Source: Clostridium sp. CAG:451 (lineage in GTDB: Bacteria > Bacillota_I > Bacilli_A > RF39 > UBA660). Taken from it: DNA of 14,855 nt. The stretch's first letter is position 1. Every line of letters begins with the position of its first letter. The stretch spans positions 47,382 through 62,236 of the forward strand of contig FR901050.1 in NCBI GenBank assembly GCA_000438295.1, written 5' to 3'. Shown here in pieces: positions 1 to 6,625 of this stretch. The position numbers and the translations under genes were made by a program. The notes beneath the pieces were generated by a model. The model saw only the letters and a program-made list of their open reading frames with translations, ran no database searches and was not told the DNA's origin.

Positions 1-1
1 A

Positions 2-118
2 GTTAATATAAAATTATCTTCTATTATAATTACTGCTATATTCATTGTTTTAATCTATGGTAGTTATTTTCTACTAACTTACTATTGCAGTAAGAATATC
101 ATTAAAGATAAGAATTAA
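2..118 (+). CDS. C-terminal end of a membrane protein (partial)
   Basis: An open frame enters from the left edge and ends with TAA at 116-118, leaving 38 residues. They hold one hydrophobic segment (SSIIITAIFIVLIYGSYFLL) followed by a short, mostly basic tail (SKNIIKDKN). One C-terminal transmembrane helix with a cytoplasmic basic tail fits the end of a polytopic membrane protein. The TYYxSKxIIK-like ending is reminiscent of FtsX-type ABC permeases, but 38 residues are too few to assign a family. An intrinsic terminator follows five bases after the stop, which supports a real gene end. Confidence 0.6.
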   Translation, partial: VNIKLSSIIITAIFIVLIYGSYFLLTYYCSKNIIKDKN

Positions 119-122
119 AAAT

Positions 123-155
123 AAAAATCTGGAATTACTGTTTTTCAGATTTTTT
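123..155 (+). terminator. Intrinsic terminator of the membrane-protein gene
   Basis: Arm 123-134 (AAAAATCTGGAA) pairs with 142-155 (TTTTCAGATTTTT) across a short loop, with one G-T wobble, and the right arm runs into a T tract. It sits directly after the stop at 118. Confidence 0.75.
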
Positions 156-395
156 GTATTGGTATAAATATTTATTTCTTAATGGAATAAGAATCTTAAA
201 GTGCAAAAATTGCACTTTAAAAATGAGAATAAAGATAATTATTATTGTAGAAAAAACAGACATTTAATTATTTTATTTTTGTCGGAAGTATATTGATTTT
301 CTAAATATAATCATTCATAGTGTTTATATATATTTTAGAATAAAACAATACCTTTTAAACACTTATAATTAAATATTAAGAAATAGTGTTTCTTC
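156..395. other. A+T-rich intergenic stretch, no gene seen
   Basis: I see no open frame of useful length with a ribosome binding site on either strand here. The stretch contains the perfect inverted repeat at 196-220 and an imperfect one (CTAAATATA at 301-309 against TATATTTTAG near 330-340). It may be a worn intergenic or former mobile-element region. Confidence 0.5.
196..220. repeat. Perfect 11-bp inverted repeat
   Basis: TTAAAGTGCAA (196-206) and TTGCACTTTAA (210-220) are exact reverse complements around the loop AAA. The right side runs into A residues rather than a T tract, so it is not a standard terminator on the + strand. Read on the - strand the downstream side is TTAAGATTC, also without a clear T run. 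It could be an operator or the end of a degraded element. Confidence 0.8.
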
Positions 396-428
396 CTAAA
401 TATTTTTAAAACTATTAAAAATATTTAG
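396..428. repeat. Perfect 14-bp inverted repeat
   Basis: CTAAATATTTTTAA (396-409) and TTAAAAATATTTAG (415-428) are exact reverse complements around the 5-base loop AACTA. No T tract follows on either strand. It lies at the left border of the coding fragment at 400-615, so it may be an operator, a hairpin at a recombination border, or a miniature-element remnant. Confidence 0.85.
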
Positions 429-615
429 TATTGACTATTTTACTCTTGGTGACCGAAAAGATCTCCTGCCTTATTTGCCATTTTCTGCAGATATGCAAAA
501 CAGGTATACTCTAAATATTAGATTTATGTATGGCTTTCCTGTTTCTATTGATGAATATAATGTTTCAATGAAACAACTTGTATTGTCTTTGAAAAAAAAT
601 TCAATAATAAAATAA
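400..615 (+). pseudogene. Start-less coding fragment, family unknown
   Basis: A frame stays open from after the TAA at 397-399 to the TAA at 613-615. From about residue 11 it reads like genuine protein (SIDYFTLGDRKDLLPYLPF, later RFMYGFPVSIDEYN). The first in-frame ATG is at 493 and has no ribosome binding site, so an intact 5' end is missing. Bases 448-535 are visibly richer in G and C than the flanks and use codons (CTC, CTG, GAC, CGA) that are rare in the neighbouring genes, which suggests acquired DNA. I do not recognise the family. It is most likely the tail of a truncated gene, and it could also be a chance open frame. Confidence 0.35.
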
Positions 616-640
616 ATTTTAAATAAAATGTAATTAATGG

Positions 641-967
641 ATGTTAGTAATAAGAAGTTATACTATGAAAATAAAAAAAGATGATTTAATGTATTACAAA
701 GACTACGTAACATATAATGATGGTTATAGAATTGTATATTACTATGAAAAGTATCACGAAGCACCAAGAGGGTTGTATGCTAAGAATATAGAAGATTTTA
801 TTGAGTTTTTTAAAGACAACAGTATTAAATGTAAAAGTATAGATGATATTTTATCTTTATTTTTAAGTGATAATAAAAAAGCTTTAGGAGTTGCTATTTA
901 TAAAGTAGATGGAAGCTTGATTGCTAAAAAAGAAAAAAATAGTAAAAAATGTAATAAATTGAAATAA
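641..967 (+). CDS. Small hypothetical protein (108 aa)
   Basis: The protein is cytoplasmic-looking, rich in Lys, Tyr, Asp and Glu, with no signal peptide or membrane segment, and I do not recognise a family. The middle (YVTYNDGYRIVYYYEKY) looks like a pair of beta strands. A helical acidic part (NIEDFIEFFKDNSIK, DDILSLFL) follows, and the end is very basic (KKEKNSKKCNKLK). No good Shine-Dalgarno site precedes the ATG at 641. The in-frame ATG at 665, behind a weak AAGAAG, would give a 100-residue protein and is equally possible. Support for a real gene is its length in a stop-rich A+T background, codon use like the neighbours and a terminator 45 bases downstream. It stands alone, between a coding fragment and the surface-protein locus. 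Confidence 0.5.
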   Translation: MLVIRSYTMKIKKDDLMYYKDYVTYNDGYRIVYYYEKYHEAPRGLYAKNIEDFIEFFKDNSIKCKSIDDILSLFLSDNKKALGVAIYKVDGSLIAKKEKNSKKCNKLK

Positions 968-1011
968 TTGTCTCTTTTCACTCGAAATATTAAAATTATC
1001 ATTAGAAAACT

Positions 1012-1046
1012 AAAAAGCTGGAATTTTCTATTTTCCAGTTTTTTTT
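1012..1046 (+). terminator. Intrinsic terminator after the small hypothetical gene
   Basis: AAAAAGCTGGAA (1012-1023) pairs with TTCCAGTTTTTT (1033-1044) with one G-T wobble, and an eight-base T tract ends the right arm. Confidence 0.75.
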
Positions 1047-1050
1047 GCCG

Positions 1051-1110
1051 GAATTTACAAAATTCAGCTAAAAAATATTGACAATTTGTTAATTTTTCTT
1101 TAGTATAATG
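1051..1110 (+). promoter_or_regulatory. Promoter A of the surface-protein locus, with two operator-like sites
   Basis: The -35 is TTGACA at 1078-1083. The -10 is either TAGTAT at 1101-1106 (17-base spacer) or TATAAT at 1104-1109 (20-base spacer). The 60 bases match the promoter at 3558-3617 at 52 positions. Two dyads are shared: GAATTT-ACA-AAATTC at 1051-1065, which ends 12 bases before the -35 in both copies, and TTGACAATTTGTTAA at 1078-1092, a near-perfect dyad covering the -35. The first position suits an activator, the second a repressor. Confidence 0.75.
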
Positions 1111-1185
1111 AGTTAATTCAGGGGGATTATTTATCATTTAGATGGGGTTAATCGGTAAGTTATATTTCCTTGATTAATATCTATT
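1111..1185 (+). promoter_or_regulatory. Candidate structured 5' leader A
   Basis: The transcript should start near 1111. UUAAUUCAGG (1113-1122) can pair with CCUUGAUUAA (1168-1177) at nine of ten positions. Inside lies GGGGUU-AAU-CGGUAA (1144-1158). The leader of the next gene has a comparable closing helix and the core GGGGUUCGGUAA. Internal GAUUA/UAAUC pairing is also possible. It is a candidate cis-acting RNA; I cannot match it to a known riboswitch class. Confidence 0.35.
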
Positions 1186-1198
1186 GGGAGGAAGAAAA

Positions 1199-3526
1199 AT
1201 GGTAGAAAAAATTTCTAAATCATTGATGGTATTATGTGCTGTATTTATTATGATGTTTATACCAAATGTTAAGGCTGCAACTGCTAGTGTAACAACTGAT
1301 ATGACTAATAAAGAAATACAAAGCATAGTCGATTCAAATGATACAATTGAATTTGCAACAGGTGAATATCAGAATTTATCTCTTACTGTTGATGGTAATA
1401 AGACTTTTAAAATGACTGGTAAAGTTACTTTTACAAGTGATAATGGTAATAACTTTGGTATTTTATTTAAAGATAATACTAAGTCAAACTTAACTATCGA
1501 TGGTGATTTGACTATTTCTTCATATAGAGAAGGAATATTTGTTTCTAATGATTGTGATGTTACTTTAGATTTAGTTAATAATAGTAAACTTTCCTTAATT
1601 AATTCTTTAGAGACTGAACAAAATCATGGAAGTGGTATGTGGATTGGTTATAGAACAGTCTTTAACTTAAATGGTACTAAGGGTTCTAGTTTTATAGCTA
1701 GTGATAATACTATGGCTGGTATTAATGTAATGGGAAGTGCAAAAGTTACCCTTAACTTTAATGATATGGCTTTAGTAGATATGAGTAATAATAGTAAAGT
1801 TAGTGGTTACCATGCTGGAATGGAATCTGGTTCAACAAATATTTTAAACTTTACTAATGTTAATAAAGTTACTATGAATAATAATGGAGTAGATGCTGTT
1901 TGCGTTAGTGGTGATAATGATCAAATCAATATAACTGGTTCAAATGTTTCTATGACAAATAATCATAGTTGGGGTACTAATGGAGGAAATATCAAGGTTA
2001 TTAACTCATACTTAAATATTAGTAATAACTCTGATGGCCCTTGGGCTAATGTTAAATATACAGCATCTAATATGTATGCTAATAATTTAACAGTAAAAAA
2101 TTCAACAATTGATGCTAATAACTGTGGAGCAAACTCTGGTATTTGGGTTGAAAATACTGCTGAAATTATAGGCTCTACAATAAATGTAAATAGTAACGGT
2201 CAAGAAGCTTATGGCAATTATAACTATAGTCAAACAAGACCCTACTATCAAGGTGATTATCCTTGGAATATGGGTAATGGTATAGCTTTCTGTGGAAATA
2301 CTTCTATTACATCATCTACTATTAATGCAAATAATAATGGTGGATCAGGTATAGCTTTCTATGGCGAAAAAAGTGATACTATTACAGAAGTATTAGTTAA
2401 CTCATCTATATTAAATGCAAATAATAATGGGGTATCTAAAAACTTTACTGTAGAAGGTGACAAGATAAAAAATGATAATTCATTAAAAGATAGAAGTGGT
2501 TTTACAGTAGCACTTTACTCTGGAATTGCTGTATTTAATGCTGAAGTTAAAGTAACTGATAGTTCCTTTACTTTACTAGATAATAAAAGACATGGTATTG
2601 GTTATCATGAAGCTTATGCTGGTAAGTTTATAGTAGATGGTTATACTATTGGTAAAATAGCTACTACTGATAACGTAATTCAAAAAGAAATAGAAGGATT
2701 TAATAGTAATCAACAAACAATTATACTTAGTGGTAGTGTAAAAGCAAATCATGGAAATATGACTGGTGACTTTGGTAATTATAATGACCAAAAGAAGGAA
2801 GACGAAAAATATACGGGTCCTATTAATAATGATTCAACTAAATTAGTTGATTTTGAATTAAATAAAAATAATAATAAAGAAATGACGGAAGATAAGAATA
2901 GTTTTACTTATTATGATCCAAATAATTCAACTAGATATGATTATGTCTTTAGATATGATGATCAAGGTAAAGCTTATGTTTGGACACCAGTATCAATCTT
3001 AAGATATGATGCTACAGAAGGATTTATTTCATCTCTTGGAACAGCTGGCATTTTAAATGTAGGATTTAGTAAGACATTACAAGATAACTTATTAAAAGCA
3101 GGACTTTATTCTAGATTTACCCAAGATGTTACTATCTATGGTAATAATATGAATCTTGCTGAAAAACTACTTGCTGTAGCAACTCGTGATGGTTATGTAT
3201 TTAAGGGTTGGTATATAGCAAGTGATAGTGAACTTGCTAAGAAGTATGCCTTGGAAGGTAACTTTGAAGAGTTATATAAACTATTAAATACTAAGTTTGA
3301 TGAGACTACTAAATTAATGATTGATGGTAAACCAGTTAGTGAATTAACAGTTTATGCTAAATGGGATATTGAAGAAAAAGGTATGACAAGAGTAGATGAT
3401 ATTACTCCACCTAATACTTTAGTAGATTCTAATAATAATATTGAACTATTAATTGCTTCTTTGATTACTATTGTAAGTTTAGTTAGTGTATCTAAATTAA
3501 TAGTTGTAAGAAATAGTGAAATCTAG
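1199..3526 (+). CDS. Secreted, sortase-anchored beta-helix surface protein (775 aa)
   Basis: This is a probable wall-anchored adhesin or glycan-binding protein. Residues 1-27 form a signal peptide (hydrophobic run LMVLCAVFIMMFI, likely cleavage after VKA). Residues of about 30-490 are Asn/Ser/Thr/Gly-rich repeats with short strands (such as STINANNNGGSGIAFYGE), the pattern of a right-handed parallel beta-helix. About 645-725 resembles an InlB/Listeria-Bacteroides repeat (YVFKGWY near its start, TVYAKWD at its end). The C terminus carries PPNTL (737-741), a hydrophobic stretch and a weakly charged tail (VVRNSEI), a sorting signal. The start is ATG 1199 because GGGAGG (1186-1191) is spaced for it. 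A TTG at 1184 in the same frame lies at the ribosome site. It is followed by a second substrate and a class B sortase, its probable anchoring enzyme. I see no catalytic motif that would prove enzyme activity. Confidence 0.85.
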   Translation: MVEKISKSLMVLCAVFIMMFIPNVKAATASVTTDMTNKEIQSIVDSNDTIEFATGEYQNLSLTVDGNKTFKMTGKVTFTSDNGNNFGILFKDNTKSNLTIDGDLTISSYREGIFVSNDCDVTLDLVNNSKLSLINSLETEQNHGSGMWIGYRTVFNLNGTKGSSFIASDNTMAGINVMGSAKVTLNFNDMALVDMSNNSKVSGYHAGMESGSTNILNFTNVNKVTMNNNGVDAVCVSGDNDQINITGSNVSMTNNHSWGTNGGNIKVINSYLNISNNSDGPWANVKYTASNMYANNLTVKNSTIDANNCGANSGIWVENTAEIIGSTINVNSNGQEAYGNYNYSQTRPYYQGDYPWNMGNGIAFCGNTSITSSTINANNNGGSGIAFYGEKSDTITEVLVNSSILNANNNGVSKNFTVEGDKIKNDNSLKDRSGFTVALYSGIAVFNAEVKVTDSSFTLLDNKRHGIGYHEAYAGKFIVDGYTIGKIATTDNVIQKEIEGFNSNQQTIILSGSVKANHGNMTGDFGNYNDQKKEDEKYTGPINNDSTKLVDFELNKNNNKEMTEDKNSFTYYDPNNSTRYDYVFRYDDQGKAYVWTPVSILRYDATEGFISSLGTAGILNVGFSKTLQDNLLKAGLYSRFTQDVTIYGNNMNLAEKLLAVATRDGYVFKGWYIASDSELAKKYALEGNFEELYKLLNTKFDETTKLMIDGKPVSELTVYAKWDIEEKGMTRVDDITPPNTLVDSNNNIELLIASLITIVSLVSVSKLIVVRNSEI

Positions 3527-3551
3527 GAATTTTAAGTTTCTAGATTTTTTT
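3519..3551 (+). terminator. Intrinsic terminator containing the stop codon
   Basis: AAATCTAGGAA (3519-3529) pairs with TTTCTAGATTT (3537-3547) and a T tract follows. The TAG stop at 3524-3526 lies inside the left arm. This separates the first surface-protein gene from the second, which has its own promoter. Confidence 0.8.
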
Positions 3552-3557
3552 CTTATG

Positions 3558-3617
3558 GAATTTGCAAAATTCGACTAAAAAATGTTGACAATTTGTTAAT
3601 TTACCATTAGTATAGTG
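3558..3617 (+). promoter_or_regulatory. Promoter B, a near copy of promoter A
   Basis: TTGACA is at 3585-3590, with TAGTAT at 3608-3613 (17-base spacer) or TATAGT at 3611-3616 (20-base spacer). The dyad GAATTT-GCA-AAATTC (3558-3572) and the -35 dyad TTGACAATTTGTTAA (3585-3599) have the same spacing as in promoter A. Equal length and 52 of 60 identical bases argue for common regulation of both surface genes. Confidence 0.75.
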
Positions 3618-3688
3618 AGCTAAATCAAGGAAACGTTTAATTTCTTCGAAGGGGTTCGGTAATTATATCTTATTCTCTTGATAAAATG
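3618..3688 (+). promoter_or_regulatory. Candidate structured 5' leader B
   Basis: AUCAAGG (3624-3630) can pair with UCUUGAU (3676-3682), the same location as the closing helix of leader A but with different bases. It encloses GGGGUUCGGUAA (3651-3662) followed by UUAUAU, also present in leader A. CUUCGAAG at 3644-3651 could form a small hairpin. The remaining bases have diverged more than the promoters. Confidence 0.35.
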
Positions 3689-3702
3689 TGGAGGAGAAAA
3701 AA

Positions 3703-5391
3703 ATGAAAAAAACAGTAAGAAGTATTCTATTTGTAGTTGTACTACTATTAGGATTTGTATTCTTTACTACTGATGTTTCTGCTCTTGAAACGTCAAAGTG
3801 GGATACCGATTCTATTCCTAAGTTAACTACTAGTGAGGGACTAGAAGTAACTTATGATTTATCAAAATTAACTGTAGATGCTATGTGGCAAGAAGTATAT
3901 GGTGAGATTACTGTCAACGTAACTATACCAGCTAATTATGATAATGATGAGATTGTCATTGCACCAGAAGTGTTTGAACAAATCTCAAATAAAATTTATG
4001 AGGAATTTAAAAAATATGGAGCTGAACAAGGTTTAGATGAAGATTATTTTCAGTTTCGTAATCCATTCCAAGCAGGGGATAAGTTTAGAGTTAGAATGCT
4101 AATTAATAACTTATCTAATTATGATTATTATTATGAAGAGACATCTTTTGAGATATTTCCAACAGAACCATTAGTATATAAAGAAAAGGAAACAACACCA
4201 ACTACTAATAATACTAATGATAAATTCTTCAATCAAATAACATTACCAGAAGGATTTACTTTTAGACGTACTTATAATACGGCATTACAAGCTTTAATAC
4301 CTAATTTAAGTGGTAGAAATATGACTGATGATGTAGTAGGGGCTGCTTTAACTGATAAAGGATATAATGGTATAGCTGATTATGCTAAATATTTATTAGA
4401 CTTTTATAATAGTAAATATAAGACAAGCTATACAAGACTTGATCAATTCAATAAAGGAATAATTAGAGAAATGTTATCTGATGTAGATCCTTTCTATGTA
4501 CTTAATGCTGCTTATAAAAAAGAATTAGGAATAACTTGGTTACCAGCTAATCAAAAAAGAGCAAAAGAAGAAGTAGATAGTGCTTTACAAGCTAAAGGTT
4601 ATAATAGTCCGCTAGATTTTTTCTTAGCATATTATAATATTTCAAGCATTACAGAATTAACTGCTGAGATGATTAATGATTTATATCAATCAATGGGTAA
4701 TGAATCTGGAGAATTTTCTATTGAAACTAATGAAACAGTTTTATTATTAGCTTACAATTATTTCTATAATGAAGGATTATCATTCTATTTTGATCAAAAA
4801 AATGAAAATGGTGAATATACCGATAATAAAGATGTAGCAAATAGTGCCAGTGATAATACTGGAAGTGATTATTCAATTGGTAGCTATATGCGTGATAAAA
4901 CTAAAGGTGATAGTGATATTATAGAAAGAGCAGGTACTCTTAATTCTAAGGGTGAAGGTTATACTATCTCTGGAGTATTAAAAAATATAGGTAGATATAC
5001 ACCTAACTCTTACCTTGGTTTTAACTTTATGGCTGATATGCAACTTAAGTATAAAGCTAAATATGGTAAATTAATTGTTAAATATGTAGATGCTGATGGT
5101 AATACATTATTACCAAGTAGTGAATTTACTAAAATGGTAGGAAAAGATTATTTAACAGATTATAAAGATATTGATGGATACTATTTAGTGGAAATCAAAG
5201 GTGATGAAACCGGTAAATATATTGATGGAACTATTGAAGTAATTTATGTTTATGATAGAATTGAAATTGGAGAAATAGTACCACCTATGACAGGAGTTAA
5301 TAATACTAATAGTGATTTCTTCTTTGTAATATTATCAACTGTTGGTGCTATATCTTTAGGACTAGGTTTTAAAAAGAAATATAATATCTAA
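3703..5391 (+). CDS. Secreted, sortase-anchored MucBP-type surface protein (562 aa)
   Basis: This is a probable adhesin attached to the cell wall. Residues 1-28 are a signal peptide (ILFVVVLLLGFVFFTT, cleavage near VSA). The following 130 residues look like a beta-rich domain that I cannot name. A Thr/Asn linker (TTPTTNNTN) comes next, then a mainly helical region of about 230 residues with two similar segments (ALTDKGYNGIADYAKYLLDFY and ALQAKGYNSPLDFFLAYY), so an internal duplication is likely. About 450-522 is a MucBP-type domain (KLIVKYVDADGNTLLPSSEF at its start, VIYVYD at its end), a family linked to mucin binding. PPMTG (527-531), a hydrophobic stretch and KKKYNI form the sorting signal. 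The start is ATG 3703, with GGAGG at 3690-3694; a GTG at 3688 in frame is upstream of that site. The sortase gene follows 50 bases later. Confidence 0.87.
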   Translation: MKKTVRSILFVVVLLLGFVFFTTDVSALETSKWDTDSIPKLTTSEGLEVTYDLSKLTVDAMWQEVYGEITVNVTIPANYDNDEIVIAPEVFEQISNKIYEEFKKYGAEQGLDEDYFQFRNPFQAGDKFRVRMLINNLSNYDYYYEETSFEIFPTEPLVYKEKETTPTTNNTNDKFFNQITLPEGFTFRRTYNTALQALIPNLSGRNMTDDVVGAALTDKGYNGIADYAKYLLDFYNSKYKTSYTRLDQFNKGIIREMLSDVDPFYVLNAAYKKELGITWLPANQKRAKEEVDSALQAKGYNSPLDFFLAYYNISSITELTAEMINDLYQSMGNESGEFSIETNETVLLLAYNYFYNEGLSFYFDQKNENGEYTDNKDVANSASDNTGSDYSIGSYMRDKTKGDSDIIERAGTLNSKGEGYTISGVLKNIGRYTPNSYLGFNFMADMQLKYKAKYGKLIVKYVDADGNTLLPSSEFTKMVGKDYLTDYKDIDGYYLVEIKGDETGKYIDGTIEVIYVYDRIEIGEIVPPMTGVNNTNSDFFFVILSTVGAISLGLGFKKKYNI

Positions 5392-5394
5392 GAT

Positions 5395-5418
5395 AAAAGA
5401 ATCCTTTTGGATTCTTTT
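5395..5418 (+). terminator. Hairpin between surface gene and sortase gene (attenuator-like)
   Basis: AAAAGAATCC (5395-5404) and GGATTCTTTT (5409-5418) are perfect complements with the loop TTTT. The T tract is only the four bases that belong to the stem. No promoter is visible between here and the sortase start, so partial readthrough to the sortase is the simplest reading. Confidence 0.55.
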
Positions 5419-5441
5419 GGAGTATAAAAAGGGTGATAAAA

Positions 5442-6218
5442 ATGAAAAAAAGAGCAAGAATAATTTATATTATACTAATATCTTTAATAATTATAGTAAA
5501 CTTTATTTGGTATTTTAACTTTAGCAGTACTGCCTTAAATAAGAAAGATGAAAAAGCTAAAGAAGAAATTACTAATACTTATAAAGATGTAACTACTTTA
5601 AAAGAAGAGACAAATGACAAAGTAGAAGAAGATACTTTTTATGAAAAGAATATAATTAAAAGATACCAAAATAGATTTTCTAATAAAGACATAATAGGAG
5701 AGTTATCTATTAGTAATACTAGTCTAAGAGTTCCAATTGTAAGAGGAAATGATAACAGCTATTATTTAAATCATTTAATTAATAAAAAAGCTAATACTCT
5801 TGGTAGTGTCTTTATGGATTATCGTAATAATACAAGTGATAGAAAAGTAATTATTTATGGACATAACTCTAATAATGTATATACAGAATTTAATATCTTA
5901 GAAAAATATTTAAATAGTAGTTATTATTATAATCATCCAACTATTACCTTTAAAGATATTGATAATACTTATTACTATCAAATATTTTCTATTTATAAAA
6001 CAGATAAAGACTATCAACATGTTAATTTGAATTTTACAGATGAAACGTATAAAAAACATCTAGAATGGTTAAAAAATAAGTCATTGTATGATACTAATAT
6101 CAGTATAGATGGAAATGACCAAATAATAGTTTTACAAACTTGTGATGTTACAAATGAGGGAGAATATATAATTGTAGTAGGTAAAAAGATAAAGACTATA
6201 AGCAATGAGGCTAGTTAG
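5442..6218 (+). CDS. Class B sortase lacking the usual catalytic arginine (258 aa)
   Basis: Sortases cut a sorting signal between Thr and the next residue and link the protein to peptidoglycan from the outer face of the membrane. Residues of about 6-26 form an N-terminal signal anchor, followed by a charged, coiled-coil-like linker. The catalytic domain starts near 80. His141 lies in IIYGHNSNN and Cys234 in VLQTCD. The long helix-containing insert between them (KKHLEWLKNKSLYDT) is typical of class B. The expected Arg eight to ten residues after Cys is absent: the sequence continues DVTNEGEYIIVVGKK, with Tyr242 at the likely position and no Arg further on. The start is ATG 5442, behind AAGGG at 5429-5433; the in-frame GTG at 5433 overlaps that site. 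Upstream neighbours carry PPNTL and PPMTG, close to the (S/P)PxTG signal known for the Clostridioides difficile class B enzyme. Activity is uncertain because of the missing Arg. Confidence 0.88.
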   Translation: MKKRARIIYIILISLIIIVNFIWYFNFSSTALNKKDEKAKEEITNTYKDVTTLKEETNDKVEEDTFYEKNIIKRYQNRFSNKDIIGELSISNTSLRVPIVRGNDNSYYLNHLINKKANTLGSVFMDYRNNTSDRKVIIYGHNSNNVYTEFNILEKYLNSSYYYNHPTITFKDIDNTYYYQIFSIYKTDKDYQHVNLNFTDETYKKHLEWLKNKSLYDTNISIDGNDQIIVLQTCDVTNEGEYIIVVGKKIKTISNEAS

Positions 6219-6233
6219 TCTTTTTTCTATAAT

Positions 6234-6252
6234 AAAAAAAGAGTTAAACTCC
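6234..6252 (-). terminator. Intrinsic terminator of the RNHCP gene
   Basis: On the - strand GAGTT-T-AACTC (6251-6241) is followed by seven T residues. The TAA stop of the gene (6246-6244) lies inside the hairpin. The facing T run at 6221-6226 may help end the sortase transcript, but no convincing + strand stem was found. Confidence 0.55.
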
Positions 6253-6546
6253 TTTAGAAATATTAATGATTTCATCTAGATTGTCATCAGTTGCCATTAT
6301 ATTCTTATGTTCTTCATGACACTTTTCACATCGATAGACAATCTTATAAGTATCCTTAAATTTTTCAATGCTGATTGGTTTTAAAATACCCTTACAAGGA
6401 TTAGCTCTATCACCGGGCATAATATCTATATGAATGGAATAAAGACAGTGTGGACAATGATCTCTTGTTGTATATCCTAAAGGACTAACTTCTTTACCAC
6501 AATTAATACAAGTAAATGCCTCATCTTTTTTAACAAACTGTTTCAT
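6244..6546 (-). CDS. RNHCP-domain zinc-ribbon protein (100 aa)
   Basis: This small soluble protein carries the signature of the RNHCP family, a widespread bacterial family without an assigned function. The sequence shows FTCINCGKEV (residues 11-20), GYTTRDHCPHCLYSIHID (24-41, with RDHCP in place of the usual RNHCP), PGDRANPCKGILKP (44-57) and a second CxxC (RCEKCHEEH, 72-80). The paired CxxC motifs should bind zinc. The length is normal for the family. It is transcribed toward the sortase gene and away from scpA. Its ribosome site AGGTGG is read on the - strand at 6559-6554, and an extended -10 like TGTTATACT is at 6570-6562, though this leaves an unusually short leader. There is no functional link visible to either neighbour. 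Confidence 0.85.
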   Translation of the reverse strand: MKQFVKKDEAFTCINCGKEVSPLGYTTRDHCPHCLYSIHIDIMPGDRANPCKGILKPISIEKFKDTYKIVYRCEKCHEEHKNIMATDDNLDEIINISKGV

Positions 6547-6575
6547 AAAATCACCACCTAAAGTATAACAATAAT

Positions 6576-6604
6576 TTGAAAATAATGCTATTATTTGTTA
6601 TAAT
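6576..6604 (+). promoter_or_regulatory. Promoter of scpAB
   Basis: TTGAAA (6576-6581) and a perfect TATAAT (6599-6604) are separated by 17 bases. Transcription should begin near 6611, leaving a leader of about 15 bases that contains the ribosome site AAAGG (6613-6617) before ATG 6626. Confidence 0.75.
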
Positions 6605-6625
6605 TTCAAGTGAAAGGTTGATAGT

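Noticed and set aside
562..574. GTTTC-AAT-GAAAC as a CRISPR-type repeat
   Set aside because: It occurs once, with no spacer-repeat periodicity, and lies inside a coding fragment.
898..1137. Open frame on the - strand, 79 codons
   Set aside because: It runs across the end of the small gene, a terminator and promoter A; composition is low-complexity (Phe/Leu/Lys) and there is no ribosome site.
2576..2791. Open frame on the - strand inside the beta-helix gene (likewise 6014-6205, 9640-9861, 10887-11132 and 12210-12404)
   Set aside because: These are antisense frames of well-supported genes, without ribosome sites or recognisable protein features.
1111..3688. c-di-GMP riboswitch before the surface genes
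   Set aside because: The leaders are only about 75-85 bases and lack the conserved GEMM core elements (such as GGGCAAACC or GGACGCAAAG). Only a short GGGGUU stretch is reminiscent.
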